64,000 nucleotides of DNA from Alcanivorax sp. (GTDB taxonomy: Bacteria > Pseudomonadota > Gammaproteobacteria > Pseudomonadales > Alcanivoracaceae): contig CP051239.1 of the NCBI GenBank assembly GCA_017794945.1, forward strand, positions 992,001-1,056,000, written 5' to 3'. This document shows positions 17,343 through 24,852 of this stretch, piece after piece (positions within the stretch are counted from its first letter, which is position 1; each line of letters starts with the position of its first letter). The translations under genes and the position numbers were made by a program. The notes beneath the pieces were generated by a model. That model worked only from the letters and a program-made list of their open reading frames with translations, did no database searches and had not been told where the DNA came from.

Positions 17343-17795
17343 TTACTCCTGGGGCACCACGGTCAGTTTGATGGTCACGGTCACGTCGGCGTGCAGGCTC
17401 AGGTCGATCTCGTACTCGCCGGTCTGGCGGATCGCGCCCAGCGGCAGCTTCACTTCCGCTTTCTCGACGGCCACGCCGGTCTGCTCGCTGATCGCGTCGG
17501 CGATGTTGGCGGTGCCAACGGAGCCGAACAGCTTGCCTTCGTCACCGGACTTGGCGCCCACGGTGATGGTGGCTTCAGCCAGCTTCTCGGCGCGCGCTTC
17601 GGCGGCGCTCAGCAGCTCGGCGGCCTGTTTTTCCAGTTCCGCGCGACGCTCTTCCACTTCGGCCAGGTTGTTCTTCGTGGCCGGCAGGGCTTTGCCTTGC
17701 GGGATCAGGAAGTTACGGCCGTAACCGGGGCGAACGTCCACCACGGAGCCCAGGTCACCCAGGTTCTTGATGGTTTCCAGCAGGATCACTTGCAT
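17343..17795 (-). CDS. rplI: 50S ribosomal protein L9
   Basis: A 150-residue protein with the L9 N-terminal signature [16 protein letters not shown] and the [13 protein letters not shown] motif at about residues 24-36, followed by the long connecting helix and C-terminal rRNA-binding domain. It lies 15 bp after rpsR and is co-transcribed with it. Confidence 0.97.
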   Translation of the reverse strand: MQVILLETIKNLGDLGSVVDVRPGYGRNFLIPQGKALPATKNNLAEVEERRAELEKQAAELLSAAEARAEKLAEATITVGAKSGDEGKLFGSVGTANIADAISEQTGVAVEKAEVKLPLGAIRQTGEYEIDLSLHADVTVTIKLTVVPQE

Positions 17796-17810
17796 GACGG
17801 TCCCCTCGGC

Positions 17811-18041
17811 TTAATTGTCGTGGCTGTCGGCGTACGGCAGCAGCGCCAGGAAGCGGGCCTGCTTGACAGCGGAGGCCAGCTGACGCTGATAGCGTGCCTT
17901 GGTGCCGGTGATACGGCTGGGCACGATCTTGCCGGTTTCGGTGATGTAGGCTTTCAGGGTGTCCAGATCCTTGAAATCAATGAACTCGACACCTTCCGCG
18001 GTAAAGCGGCAGAACTTGCGACGGCGATAAAAACGGGCCAT
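17811..18041 (-). CDS. rpsR: 30S ribosomal protein S18
   Basis: A 76-residue basic protein beginning [13 protein letters not shown], with the conserved [20 protein letters not shown] segment at 42-61. It pairs with S6 in the small subunit. The gene sits between priB and rplI, the usual order. Confidence 0.97.
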   Translation of the reverse strand: MARFYRRRKFCRFTAEGVEFIDFKDLDTLKAYITETGKIVPSRITGTKARYQRQLASAVKQARFLALLPYADSHDN

Positions 18042-18062
18042 GGGTAAACTCCTCTCGATTCC

Positions 18063-18374
18063 TTAGTGGGGCTCCAGTGTTTCCGCGATCAACTGCAAAC
18101 GGTCCCGGGCTTCGCCCTTGTAGCCGGCCTGGCAGAGAAAACCGGTGACCGTGACGCTTTGCCCTTCCCGCAGGCCCTGGATCAGGCTGGCGTTGCCGCC
18201 GACCAGAACAATGGCGATACGGGCTCGGACTTCACGGGGTTGACCGTCTTCCACTTGCCGGGACCGGTGCTCCAGCCAGAAACGCTGGCGGGGAACGCCG
18301 GCCGGTGTAACCGCAACCTTTTCCAGGCTGGCGATGACGCCGGTGAGTTGGCAGTGATTGTGTCCGGAAATCAG
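18063..18374 (-). CDS. priB: Primosomal replication protein N, with a CTG (or ATT) start
   Basis: An OB-fold single-strand DNA-binding protein of about 103 residues between rpsF and rpsR. The family features are clear: [20 protein letters not shown], then [11 protein letters not shown] and [11 protein letters not shown]. The only in-frame ATG/GTG/TTG is a GTG at 18254, which would remove the first 40 residues and the first strands of the fold. A strong AGGAGGAGG lies on the minus strand at 18390-18382, 7 nt before a CTG (18374) and 10 nt before an ATT (18371). I therefore call a non-standard start at CTG 18374. The gene overlaps the rpsF stop. Confidence 0.8.
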   Translation of the reverse strand: MISGHNHCQLTGVIASLEKVAVTPAGVPRQRFWLEHRSRQVEDGQPREVRARIAIVLVGGNASLIQGLREGQSVTVTGFLCQAGYKGEARDRLQLIAETLEPH

Positions 18375-18712
18375 CTGGTGGCCTCCTCCTTCTCGTTGGC
18401 TTTGGACAGCGGCGAAGGCTCGGTGATAGCCCGCTCGCGACGCACCACGAGGTGACGGATAACGGCATCGTTAAAGCGGAAGGTGTTTTCCAGCTCTTCG
18501 AGAGTGTCGCCGTCACATTCAATATTCATCAGCACGTAGTGTGCTTTATGAATCTTGTTGATCGGGTAGGCCAGCTGACGGCGACCCCAATCTTCCTGGC
18601 GGTGGATGGTGCCCTTGCCGTCGGTCACGATGGCGCTGTAGCGCTCGACCATGGCGGGAACCTGTTCACTCTGGTCCGGGTGGACCAGGAACACGACTTC
18701 ATAATGACGCAT
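18371..18712 (-). CDS. rpsF: 30S ribosomal protein S6
   Basis: A 113-residue protein starting [19 protein letters not shown], with the S6 core ([20 protein letters not shown]) and an acidic C-terminal tail (NEKEEATS). ATG 18712 has AAGGAG 6 nt upstream. Longer in-frame starts are read-through of repeat-rich spacer. It is the first gene of the rpsF-priB-rpsR-rplI group, and its leader may be autoregulated. Confidence 0.97.
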   Translation of the reverse strand: MRHYEVVFLVHPDQSEQVPAMVERYSAIVTDGKGTIHRQEDWGRRQLAYPINKIHKAHYVLMNIECDGDTLEELENTFRFNDAVIRHLVVRRERAITEPSPLSKANEKEEATS

Positions 18713-18718
18713 TGTTGG

Positions 18719-18766
18719 CTCCTTACGGATTGCGCAGCCTCCCGCGACAGGCGGTGAGGCAAGGAG
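18719..18766 (-). promoter_or_regulatory. Candidate S6:S18 autoregulatory leader of rpsF
   Basis: On the minus strand CTCCTT (18766-18761) can pair with the ribosome binding site AAGGAG (18724-18719). Inside lies a hairpin with GCCTC (18760-18756) pairing to GAGGC (18741-18737), and CCGC to GCGG beyond a bulged A. A CCG motif beside a bulge and sequestration of the start region are features of the known S6:S18-binding rpsF leader. The assignment rests on hand folding only. Confidence 0.4.
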
Positions 18767-18812
18767 TCCGCGCCCCGGAGGGCACGGAAGGGCGGGGAGT
18801 CTAGCGCAAAGC

Positions 18813-18836
18813 AGCTGCAAGCTGCAAGCTGCAAGC
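18813..18836. repeat. Short tandem repeat, 7-bp unit AGCTGCA
   Basis: About three and a half copies of a 7-bp unit (AGCTGCA) stand in the rpsF-rlmB spacer, next to the palindromic element at 18851. Such arrays vary between strains by slippage. Confidence 0.7.
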
Positions 18837-18850
18837 CAGTGATGATGGCG

Positions 18851-18994
18851 GGTGGGAGCGGGCCCCGCCCGCGAAAGGCCGGTGTAACCGGCCGGCAGGA
18901 TACCAGAGGCGTTATTGATGGCAGGGTTGGATATGTCTCTGGGGTCCTGCCGGCAAGCGTTGCTTGCCTTTCGCGGGCAAGGCCCGCTCCCACC
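18851..18994. repeat. REP-like composite palindrome, second family, copy 1
   Basis: The ends are near-perfect inverted repeats: GGTGGGAGCGGGCC at 18851-18864, then GCGAAAGGC, matched by GCCTTTCGCGGGC and GGCCCGCTCCCACC at 18966-18994. Inside is a second inverted pair, CCGGCAGGATACCAGAG and CTCTGGGGTCCTGCCGG. A related copy stands at 47098-47250. The GTGGGAGCGGGC end resembles Pseudomonas-type REP sequences. This element and the tandem repeat fill the 329-bp gene-free spacer upstream of rpsF. Confidence 0.8.
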
Positions 18995-19041
18995 AGGCAC
19001 TCCGTAGCACCTCGCCCCTGCTCCCTACACCCTGGATGCTC

Positions 19042-19794
19042 CTAGCGCGCGAGAGCGGCACGGACGTGGAACAGCACCACCCCCGTCGCCACGGAGACAT
19101 TAAGGCTCTGCACATCACCGGCCATGGGGATGGCGATCAGATCGTCGCAGCGCTCCAGGGTCAGGCGCCGCAGCCCCTCGCCCTCGGCGCCCATCACCAC
19201 CGCCAGGGCGGCGTCCGGCTGGAAGTCGAACAGCGACTGGCTGCGCTCGTTGAGCGCGGTGCCGGCCACCTGGATACGACGGTCCTTGAGCATTTCCAGC
19301 ACCCGGGCCAGGTTGCCCACCTCGAAGTAGGCCAGCGCCTCGGCGGCGCCGGCGGCACTGCGGCAGGCCACCGGCGTCAGCCCGGCGGCATGGCGGCGCG
19401 GCACCACCACCGCGTCGACGCCGGCGGCGTCGGCGCTGCGCAGGCAGGCACCCAGGTTATGCGGGTCGGTGACCCCTTCCAGGATCAGCAGCAGGGGCGG
19501 ATGATCCAGGCCGTCCAGATGCGCGGCCAGGGCCTGCTCGTCGCCGGCGCTGCGCGGCCGGGCACGGGCCACCACGCCCTGGTTCTGCGGGCCGGCCAGC
19601 TTGTCCAGCGACTCGCGGCGGCTGTACTGCACCGCGATGCCCTGGTCCCGGGCGGCGATGATCAGGGTTTCCAGCCGGGCGTCGCCGCGCTTGGCGCGGG
19701 TGTCCAGCACGAACAATTCCAGCACCCCTTCCGGGCGGTGCCGCAACAGCGACTCCACCGCGTGGATGCCGGAATACATGAGCGGTTTGTTCAT
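19042..19794 (-). CDS. rlmB: 23S rRNA (guanosine-2'-O-)-methyltransferase RlmB
   Basis: A 250-residue SPOUT methyltransferase with an N-terminal substrate-binding domain (GIHAVESLLRHRPEGVLELFV) and the C-terminal trefoil-knot motifs VTDPHNLGACLRSADAAG, VMGAEGEGLRRL and LNVSVATGV. It methylates the ribose of G2251 in 23S rRNA. Its ATG overlaps the rnr stop by 4 nt, as in other gammaproteobacteria. Confidence 0.95.
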   Translation of the reverse strand: MNKPLMYSGIHAVESLLRHRPEGVLELFVLDTRAKRGDARLETLIIAARDQGIAVQYSRRESLDKLAGPQNQGVVARARPRSAGDEQALAAHLDGLDHPPLLLILEGVTDPHNLGACLRSADAAGVDAVVVPRRHAAGLTPVACRSAAGAAEALAYFEVGNLARVLEMLKDRRIQVAGTALNERSQSLFDFQPDAALAVVMGAEGEGLRRLTLERCDDLIAIPMAGDVQSLNVSVATGVVLFHVRAALAR

Positions 19795-22268
19795 CGGCGG
19801 CGGCGCGGCTTACGCTGGCCGCTCTTCTTGGCCCCGTCGCCGCTCTTGGCGTCGCCGGGGATGTCACCGCGGGCGATCTTTTCCCGCTCGGACCCGCCAC
19901 CGGCGTCACCGCCGCCCTTGCCGGCGGCCGGCTTCTTGCGGCCGGCGCCTTTCTTGGCCCCTTTACGGGCGCCCTTCTTGGCCGCCGCCTTGGGCTTGGG
20001 GCCGCCACGCTTGCCCGGCGCCGGCGTGGAACTGATCAGCTCCAGGTCGATCTTGCGGTCGTCGGTGTGCACACCGGCCACCTTCACCGTCACCGCGTCA
20101 CCGAGGCTGAAGCGGCGCCCGGACGACTCGCCCACCAGCGCCATGTTGACGTCGTCGAAGTGGTAGTAGTCGCTGTCCAGGTTGGCCACGTGCACCAGGC
20201 CGTCGATGTGCAGGTTGTTGATCTGCACGAACAGGCCGAAGGCGGCCACGCCGCTGACCACGCCGTCGAACTCAGCGCCCAGGTGGTCTTCCATGTACTG
20301 GCACTTGAGCCACTGCTCCACATCGCGGGTGGCGTCGTCGGCGCGCCGCTCGGTCATTGAGCAGTGCTCGCCCATGGCGATCATGTCGTTGAGGCTGAAC
20401 GGCAGAATGTGATCGCGCTGGATCGCCGGCAGGCCGCCCGGGTTGTCCGCGTGGGGGGTGTCCGCGCCGCTGCGGATCAGGTAGCGAATGGCGCGGTGCA
20501 CCAGCAGGTCCGGGTAACGGCGGATCGGCGAGGTGAAGTGGGTGTAGGCGTTGTAGGCCAGCCCGAAGTGGCCCTTCACATGGGCCTCGTACTTGGCCTG
20601 GCTCATGGTGCGCAGCATCATGGTCTGGATCACCTGGCGGTCCGGCCGTTCGGCGATGGTCTCGCCGAGCTCTTGGAACACCTGCGGGCCGATCGGCCCT
20701 TCCGACCAGGGGATGCTCAGGCCCAGCCCGCCCAGGAACTGCTGCAGGTTGGTCAGGCGCTCTTCCTTGGGCGGCTCGTGGTTCCGGTAGAGCGCCGGCA
20801 GCTCCGCTTTCTCCAGCAGGCGCGCGGCGCAAATATTGGCCGCCAGCATCGCCTCCTCGATCATCACGTGGGCCACGTTGCGCTGCACCGGCACGATGTC
20901 GCGGATCTTGGACTGCTCATCGAACAGGATGCGGCTTTCGTTGCTCTCGAAGTCGATGGCGCCACGCAGTTCGCGGCGGCGGCGCAGGGCCAGGTACATC
21001 TCGTGGAAGGCCCACACCGAATCCAGGGTCTCGTCGTCCAGGCTCTTCACGGTCTCCGTGGCGAGCTCGGATTCCGGCTCCTCGATAATCGCGCCCACCT
21101 TGTTGTAGGTGAGGCGGTGCCGGGAGCGCATCACGCCTTCGCGGAACACGAAGCGGGAGATGCGGCCGTTGGCGGACACCAGCATGTCGCAGTAAAGACA
21201 CAGCCGGTCCACGTGCGGGTTCAGCGAGCACAGGCCGTTGGACAGCGCCTCAGGCAGCATCGGCACCACCCGGTTGGGGAAGTACACCGAGTTGCCGCGC
21301 TTGTGCGCCTCGTTGTCCAGCGCCGTGCCCGGATGCACGTAGTGGCTGACGTCGGCGATCGCCACGATCAGGCGCCAGCCGCCGCGCTGGCGGCTTTCCA
21401 CATAGACGGCGTCGTCGAAATCCTTGGCGCTCTCGTCATCGATGGTGACCAGCGGCAGGTCGCGCAGGTCCACGCGGTGGGCCTTGGCGGGGTGCGGCAC
21501 CTCGGCGCCGAAGCGCTCGGCTTCCTCGGGCACGCCCTTGGGCCACTGGTGGGGGATCTCGAAGCGGCGCAGCGCCACCTCCACTTCCATGCCGGCCTGG
21601 TCCGGGGTGGCGATCACCTCGAGCAGGCGCACCAGCACGTGCTGGTCGCGGGACGGATACTGGGTGATCTCGGCGCGCACATGGTCGCCGTGCTCGGGCT
21701 TGATGCCGTTGAGGTCCTCGACCAGCACTTCCTTGGTGATGCGGCGGTTTTCCGGCTCGATGAAGCTGACCCCGGCCTCGCGGTGATAACGGCCGACGAT
21801 CTCGGTGACGGCGCGCTCGGTGATCTCCACGATGCGCGCCTCTTCCTTGCCGAAGCGGTTGACGCCGGCGGTGCTCACCAGCACCCGGTCGCCGTCCATC
21901 ACTTTTTCCATCTGCCGGGGCGCCAGGAACAGGTCCTTGCGGCCGGGCTCGTCGGCGATCAGGAAGCCGAAGCCGTCGCGGTGGCCCTGCACCCGGCCGG
22001 CGATCAGATCCATGCGCGAGGCGATGCCCACCTTGCCGTTACGGTTTTCCACCAGCTGGCCGTCGCGCAGCATCGCCTTGAGGCGGCGCTCCAGGCCCAC
22101 CTCGCCGTCTTCGTCCACGTCCAGGAGCCCGGCCAGGTCGTGCTTACCGAGCGGCTTTCCCTGGTCGTCGAGGACCTGCAGGATCAACTCGCGGCTGGGA
22201 ACCGGATTCTCGTACTTCGACGCCTCCCGGTCCGCGTGGGGATCCTTATAGCGTTTCCTGGGTGCCAT
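19791..22268 (-). CDS. rnr: Ribonuclease R
   Basis: An 825-residue 3'-5' exoribonuclease. In order it has an N-terminal winged-helix region, cold-shock domains, the RNB catalytic core with the aspartate cluster in TIDDESAKDFDDAVYVE (about residues 275-291), an S1 domain (EFDGVVSGVAAFGLFVQINNLHIDGLVHV), and a long lysine/arginine-rich C-terminal tail. It degrades structured RNA. It starts at ATG 22268 and is the first gene of a two-gene unit with rlmB. Confidence 0.95.
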   Translation of the reverse strand: MAPRKRYKDPHADREASKYENPVPSRELILQVLDDQGKPLGKHDLAGLLDVDEDGEVGLERRLKAMLRDGQLVENRNGKVGIASRMDLIAGRVQGHRDGFGFLIADEPGRKDLFLAPRQMEKVMDGDRVLVSTAGVNRFGKEEARIVEITERAVTEIVGRYHREAGVSFIEPENRRITKEVLVEDLNGIKPEHGDHVRAEITQYPSRDQHVLVRLLEVIATPDQAGMEVEVALRRFEIPHQWPKGVPEEAERFGAEVPHPAKAHRVDLRDLPLVTIDDESAKDFDDAVYVESRQRGGWRLIVAIADVSHYVHPGTALDNEAHKRGNSVYFPNRVVPMLPEALSNGLCSLNPHVDRLCLYCDMLVSANGRISRFVFREGVMRSRHRLTYNKVGAIIEEPESELATETVKSLDDETLDSVWAFHEMYLALRRRRELRGAIDFESNESRILFDEQSKIRDIVPVQRNVAHVMIEEAMLAANICAARLLEKAELPALYRNHEPPKEERLTNLQQFLGGLGLSIPWSEGPIGPQVFQELGETIAERPDRQVIQTMMLRTMSQAKYEAHVKGHFGLAYNAYTHFTSPIRRYPDLLVHRAIRYLIRSGADTPHADNPGGLPAIQRDHILPFSLNDMIAMGEHCSMTERRADDATRDVEQWLKCQYMEDHLGAEFDGVVSGVAAFGLFVQINNLHIDGLVHVANLDSDYYHFDDVNMALVGESSGRRFSLGDAVTVKVAGVHTDDRKIDLELISSTPAPGKRGGPKPKAAAKKGARKGAKKGAGRKKPAAGKGGGDAGGGSEREKIARGDIPGDAKSGDGAKKSGQRKPRRRR

Positions 22269-22444
22269 TCAATAACCTCTAATAAAATACATGTGTATAA
22301 GCCCGCCGGATGGCGCCGGCGGGCGCTACCTTAACCCAGCAGGGGACTCACGCACCACGGGGGCCGGCGAAATCAAGCCGGAAGCGGAAGGCCGGGCGGG
22401 TAGCCTCGAACGGGCGAAATGCCCAATGTTTTCGGAACTAACCG

Positions 22445-22472
22445 TTGACATCCCGGCATCATATACTAGAAT
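22445..22472 (+). promoter_or_regulatory. Promoter of tRNA-Leu
   Basis: A consensus TTGACA (22445-22450) is followed after 16 bp by TAGAAT (22467-22472), about 50 bp before the tRNA. The GC-rich GCGC just after the -10 may act as a stringent-type discriminator. Confidence 0.65.
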
Positions 22473-22521
22473 GCACGCGCTTTCGCGATGAAGGGCCGGA
22501 ATCGGTCGTTCAACGAAACAA

Positions 22522-22608
22522 GCCGAGGTGGTGAAATTGGTAGACACGCTAGCTTCAGGTGCTAGTGGGGGCAACCCCGTGGAGGTTCAAGTCCTCTCCT
22601 CGGCACCA
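22522..22608 (+). tRNA. leuT: tRNA-Leu (anticodon CAG)
   Basis: The acceptor stem GCCGAGG (22522-22528) pairs with CCTCGGC (22598-22604), followed by the discriminator A and an encoded CCA (22606-22608). The anticodon loop is CTTCAGG with anticodon CAG, and a long variable arm (class II) and the GGTTCAAGTCC T arm are present. The 87-nt length is normal for tRNA-Leu. Confidence 0.97.
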
Positions 22609-22618
22609 ATTCAGAAAA

Positions 22619-22642
22619 GGGCTCCCCATGGGAGCCCTTTTT
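22619..22642 (+). terminator. Intrinsic terminator of tRNA-Leu
   Basis: GGGCTCCC (22619-22626) pairs with GGGAGCCC (22630-22637) around a 3-nt loop, followed by TTTTT (22638-22642). Confidence 0.9.
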
Positions 22643-22668
22643 GTATCCGCTCTAAAGGCCCCTTCAGC

Positions 22669-22893
22669 ATGCGCCTTTTCCTTGCTTCCCTGATTCTGGC
22701 TCTGGGTTTGAGTGCCGCCACTCCGGTGGTCGCCCAGGAACAGGCCGACCAGGCCGTGAACCCGGAAGTCCGGAAAGCCGACGCCCAGCTGGAGAAGGCC
22801 AAACGCCGTGAACGCCTGCTGCTGCTGTTCCCCGCCGGCGCCCTGGGCCTCACCATCGTTCTGATCGTAATCACCCGCCGCCGCAAGAAATAG
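22669..22893 (+). CDS. Small secreted or membrane protein with a C-terminal TM segment
   Basis: A 74-residue protein starting at ATG 22669: a signal peptide ending VVAQ (about 1-23), a charged middle (EVRKADAQLEKAKRRERL), one hydrophobic segment (about 50-68) and a basic tail RRRKK. The positive tail and the cleaved N-terminus suggest a periplasm-facing domain with a cytoplasmic anchor. No family is recognised. It lies 27 bp after the tRNA terminator, so it needs its own promoter or read-through. Confidence 0.6.
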   Translation: MRLFLASLILALGLSAATPVVAQEQADQAVNPEVRKADAQLEKAKRRERLLLLFPAGALGLTIVLIVITRRRKK

Positions 22894-23018
22894 TGTGACC
22901 GGCGTCTCCGTGAAGACCGCGTTCACATAGCCGCCATTTTACGAACACTGAATTGACATTTTTCTCCGTCAGGAAAGGCCGCCTCCCCAATCCCATTCTG
23001 AATAAGACGGAGAAACCC

Positions 23019-24773
23019 ATGTATCTGCGGAACGACGCCCGTTTTAAATTGAGCGCGCTGGCCATCGCCACCTCGCTCGCCCTGGCCGCCTGCGGCGGTG
23101 ATAGCGACAGCAATAACGGTGGCGGTGACACCGGCGGCATCCAGATGGAACGCCTGACCCGCGTCGCCACCCTGCCCCTGGGTTCCGAGGCCACCGGCCT
23201 GTTCCTGAAACAGGACGGCGAGGTGTTCACCAACATCCAGCACCCCTCCGACGCCAACGTGACGCCCGACGCCGAAGGGCACGTCTACCGCCATGCCACC
23301 GTGGGCCTGATCGAAAACACCGACATCAACAAGCCGTTCGAGGGCGTCTCGGTACCGGAAACCGACGAAGAAAAGCAGATCATGCGGGTGGCCACCGGCC
23401 GCTATAACGTGCTCGGCCAGCAGGGCGACGCCTGGGCCGGCGCCCCGCAGCCCGGCCTGGGCGGCATTGCCGTGCAGGACGGCACCGCCCTGATCAAGGT
23501 CTCCAACGACCCGGACTTCAACGGCTGGGTGGAAGTCAGCGAAGACGAAGGCTACCTGTTCACCAACTGGGAAGACCGTCCCGGCGGCATGAGCCGCCTG
23601 CACCTGATCCGCACCGACGAAGGCCGCTGGGTGGTCCAGGACAACGACGCTTCCATGGTCGATTTCTCCGCCGTGAAGGGCACCTGGGTGAACTGCTTCG
23701 GCACCGTGTCCCCGTGGAACACGCCGCTCACCTCCGAAGAGCTGTACTTTGACAATACCGTGAACTGGAACGCACCCGGCCAGGGCAGCATTCAGGATCT
23801 GGCCGACTACCTGGCCGGCGAGATCAACACCGATTACACGGTGACCTACCCCAACCCCTACGACTACGGCTACATCGTCGAGATTACCGACCCCACCGGC
23901 ACGCCGACCCCGGTGAAGCACTTCACCCTGGGCCGCTACTCCCATGAAAACGCGGTGGTGATGCCGGACCAGAAAACCGTCTATATGAGCGACGACGGCG
24001 GCGGCGTGATCCTGTTCAAGTTCGTGGCCGACACCGCCGGTGATCTGAGCAGCGGCACCCTGTACGCCGCCGCGGTGACCCAGGACACCCTGCCCATGGA
24101 CGCCGCCGAAGCCGGCTTCGACATCGACTGGGTGGAACTGGCCAGCGCCAGCAACGCGGACATCGAGAGCTGGGTGGACGAGTACGACGACGTCACCACC
24201 GCCGACTACGTGGACGGCGCCAACAGCTACATCTCCGACCAGCAGATCAACGACTGGGCGGAAGCCAAGCTGAACCAGGACCTGGACGAGAGCGGCAGCG
24301 TCGCCGCCAGCCCGTTCGCCGACGACCGTCCGGCGTTCCTGGAATCGCGCGAGGCGGCGGTGAAGCTGGGCGCCACCGGCGAGTTCAACAAGATGGAAGG
24401 CATCAACGTGAACCAGAAGCGCGCCCAGGCCAGCGTCGAAGGCGACGGTGAACAGGCGCACGTCTATGTGGTGATGTCCGACATCGCCGGCAACATGCTG
24501 GACAGCGAAGGCGCGATCCAGCTGACCAACCAGGACGCCCGCTGCGGCGGCGCCTTCCGCATGCCCCTGGAAGCGGACTACAACGTGTCACGCCTGGAGA
24601 TGGTGGAGCTCGGCGGTCCCTACGACCCCACCGACGCCGCCAACACCTGCAGCGTGGACGGCCTGTCCGGCCCGGACAACGTGGAAGTGATGGACGACGG
24701 TCGCCTGCTGATCGGCGAAGACACCGGCAACCACGAGAACAACATGGTGTGGCTGCTGGACCCGAAAGCCTGA
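23019..24773 (+). CDS. PhoX-like (DUF839) lipoprotein, putative alkaline phosphatase
   Basis: A 584-residue protein with a lipoprotein signal (lipobox LAAC, Cys25) and the DUF839/PhoX fold. PhoX-type motifs are visible: WVNCFGTVSPWNTPLTSEE (Cys and acidic residues that bind metal in PhoX), GRYSHENAVVMPDQKTVYMSDDGGG, and GPDNVEVMDDGRLLIGEDTG. True PhoX is exported by Tat and binds iron and calcium; here the leader is of Sec/lipoprotein type without an RR pair. Phosphatase activity is therefore only probable. ATG 23019 follows ACGGAGA. A strong terminator follows the gene. Confidence 0.8.
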   Translation: MYLRNDARFKLSALAIATSLALAACGGDSDSNNGGGDTGGIQMERLTRVATLPLGSEATGLFLKQDGEVFTNIQHPSDANVTPDAEGHVYRHATVGLIENTDINKPFEGVSVPETDEEKQIMRVATGRYNVLGQQGDAWAGAPQPGLGGIAVQDGTALIKVSNDPDFNGWVEVSEDEGYLFTNWEDRPGGMSRLHLIRTDEGRWVVQDNDASMVDFSAVKGTWVNCFGTVSPWNTPLTSEELYFDNTVNWNAPGQGSIQDLADYLAGEINTDYTVTYPNPYDYGYIVEITDPTGTPTPVKHFTLGRYSHENAVVMPDQKTVYMSDDGGGVILFKFVADTAGDLSSGTLYAAAVTQDTLPMDAAEAGFDIDWVELASASNADIESWVDEYDDVTTADYVDGANSYISDQQINDWAEAKLNQDLDESGSVAASPFADDRPAFLESREAAVKLGATGEFNKMEGINVNQKRAQASVEGDGEQAHVYVVMSDIAGNMLDSEGAIQLTNQDARCGGAFRMPLEADYNVSRLEMVELGGPYDPTDAANTCSVDGLSGPDNVEVMDDGRLLIGEDTGNHENNMVWLLDPKA

Positions 24774-24794
24774 TTGATCCGGTTTTCCGGTCCC

Positions 24795-24825
24795 GGGGAG
24801 GAGCGCATCGCGCCCTCCCCTTTTT
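24795..24825 (+). terminator. Intrinsic terminator after the PhoX-like gene
   Basis: GGGGAGG (24795-24801) pairs with CCTCCCC (24814-24820) around a 12-nt loop, followed by TTTTT. It stands 28 bp before the next gene, which could mean independent or attenuated transcription of that gene. Confidence 0.85.
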
Positions 24826-24852
24826 CTGTTTTTATGTTCAGGGTTCGCGCTC

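Noticed and set aside
14468..17371. A 967-codon open frame opposite radA, alr and dnaB
   Set aside because: It spans three well-recognised genes on the other strand, has low-complexity composition, and no ribosome binding site or family.
18713..19000. N-terminal extension of rpsF into the repeat spacer
   Set aside because: S6 begins at [10 protein letters not shown] with its own AAGGAG; the extension is repeat sequence read as protein.
20364..22334. A 656-codon open frame opposite rnr
   Set aside because: It mirrors the RNase R catalytic core and has no recognisable protein features.
22528..22668. A longer reading of the small protein gene starting inside tRNA-Leu
   Set aside because: The extra codons are the tRNA and its terminator; ATG 22669 begins a proper signal peptide.
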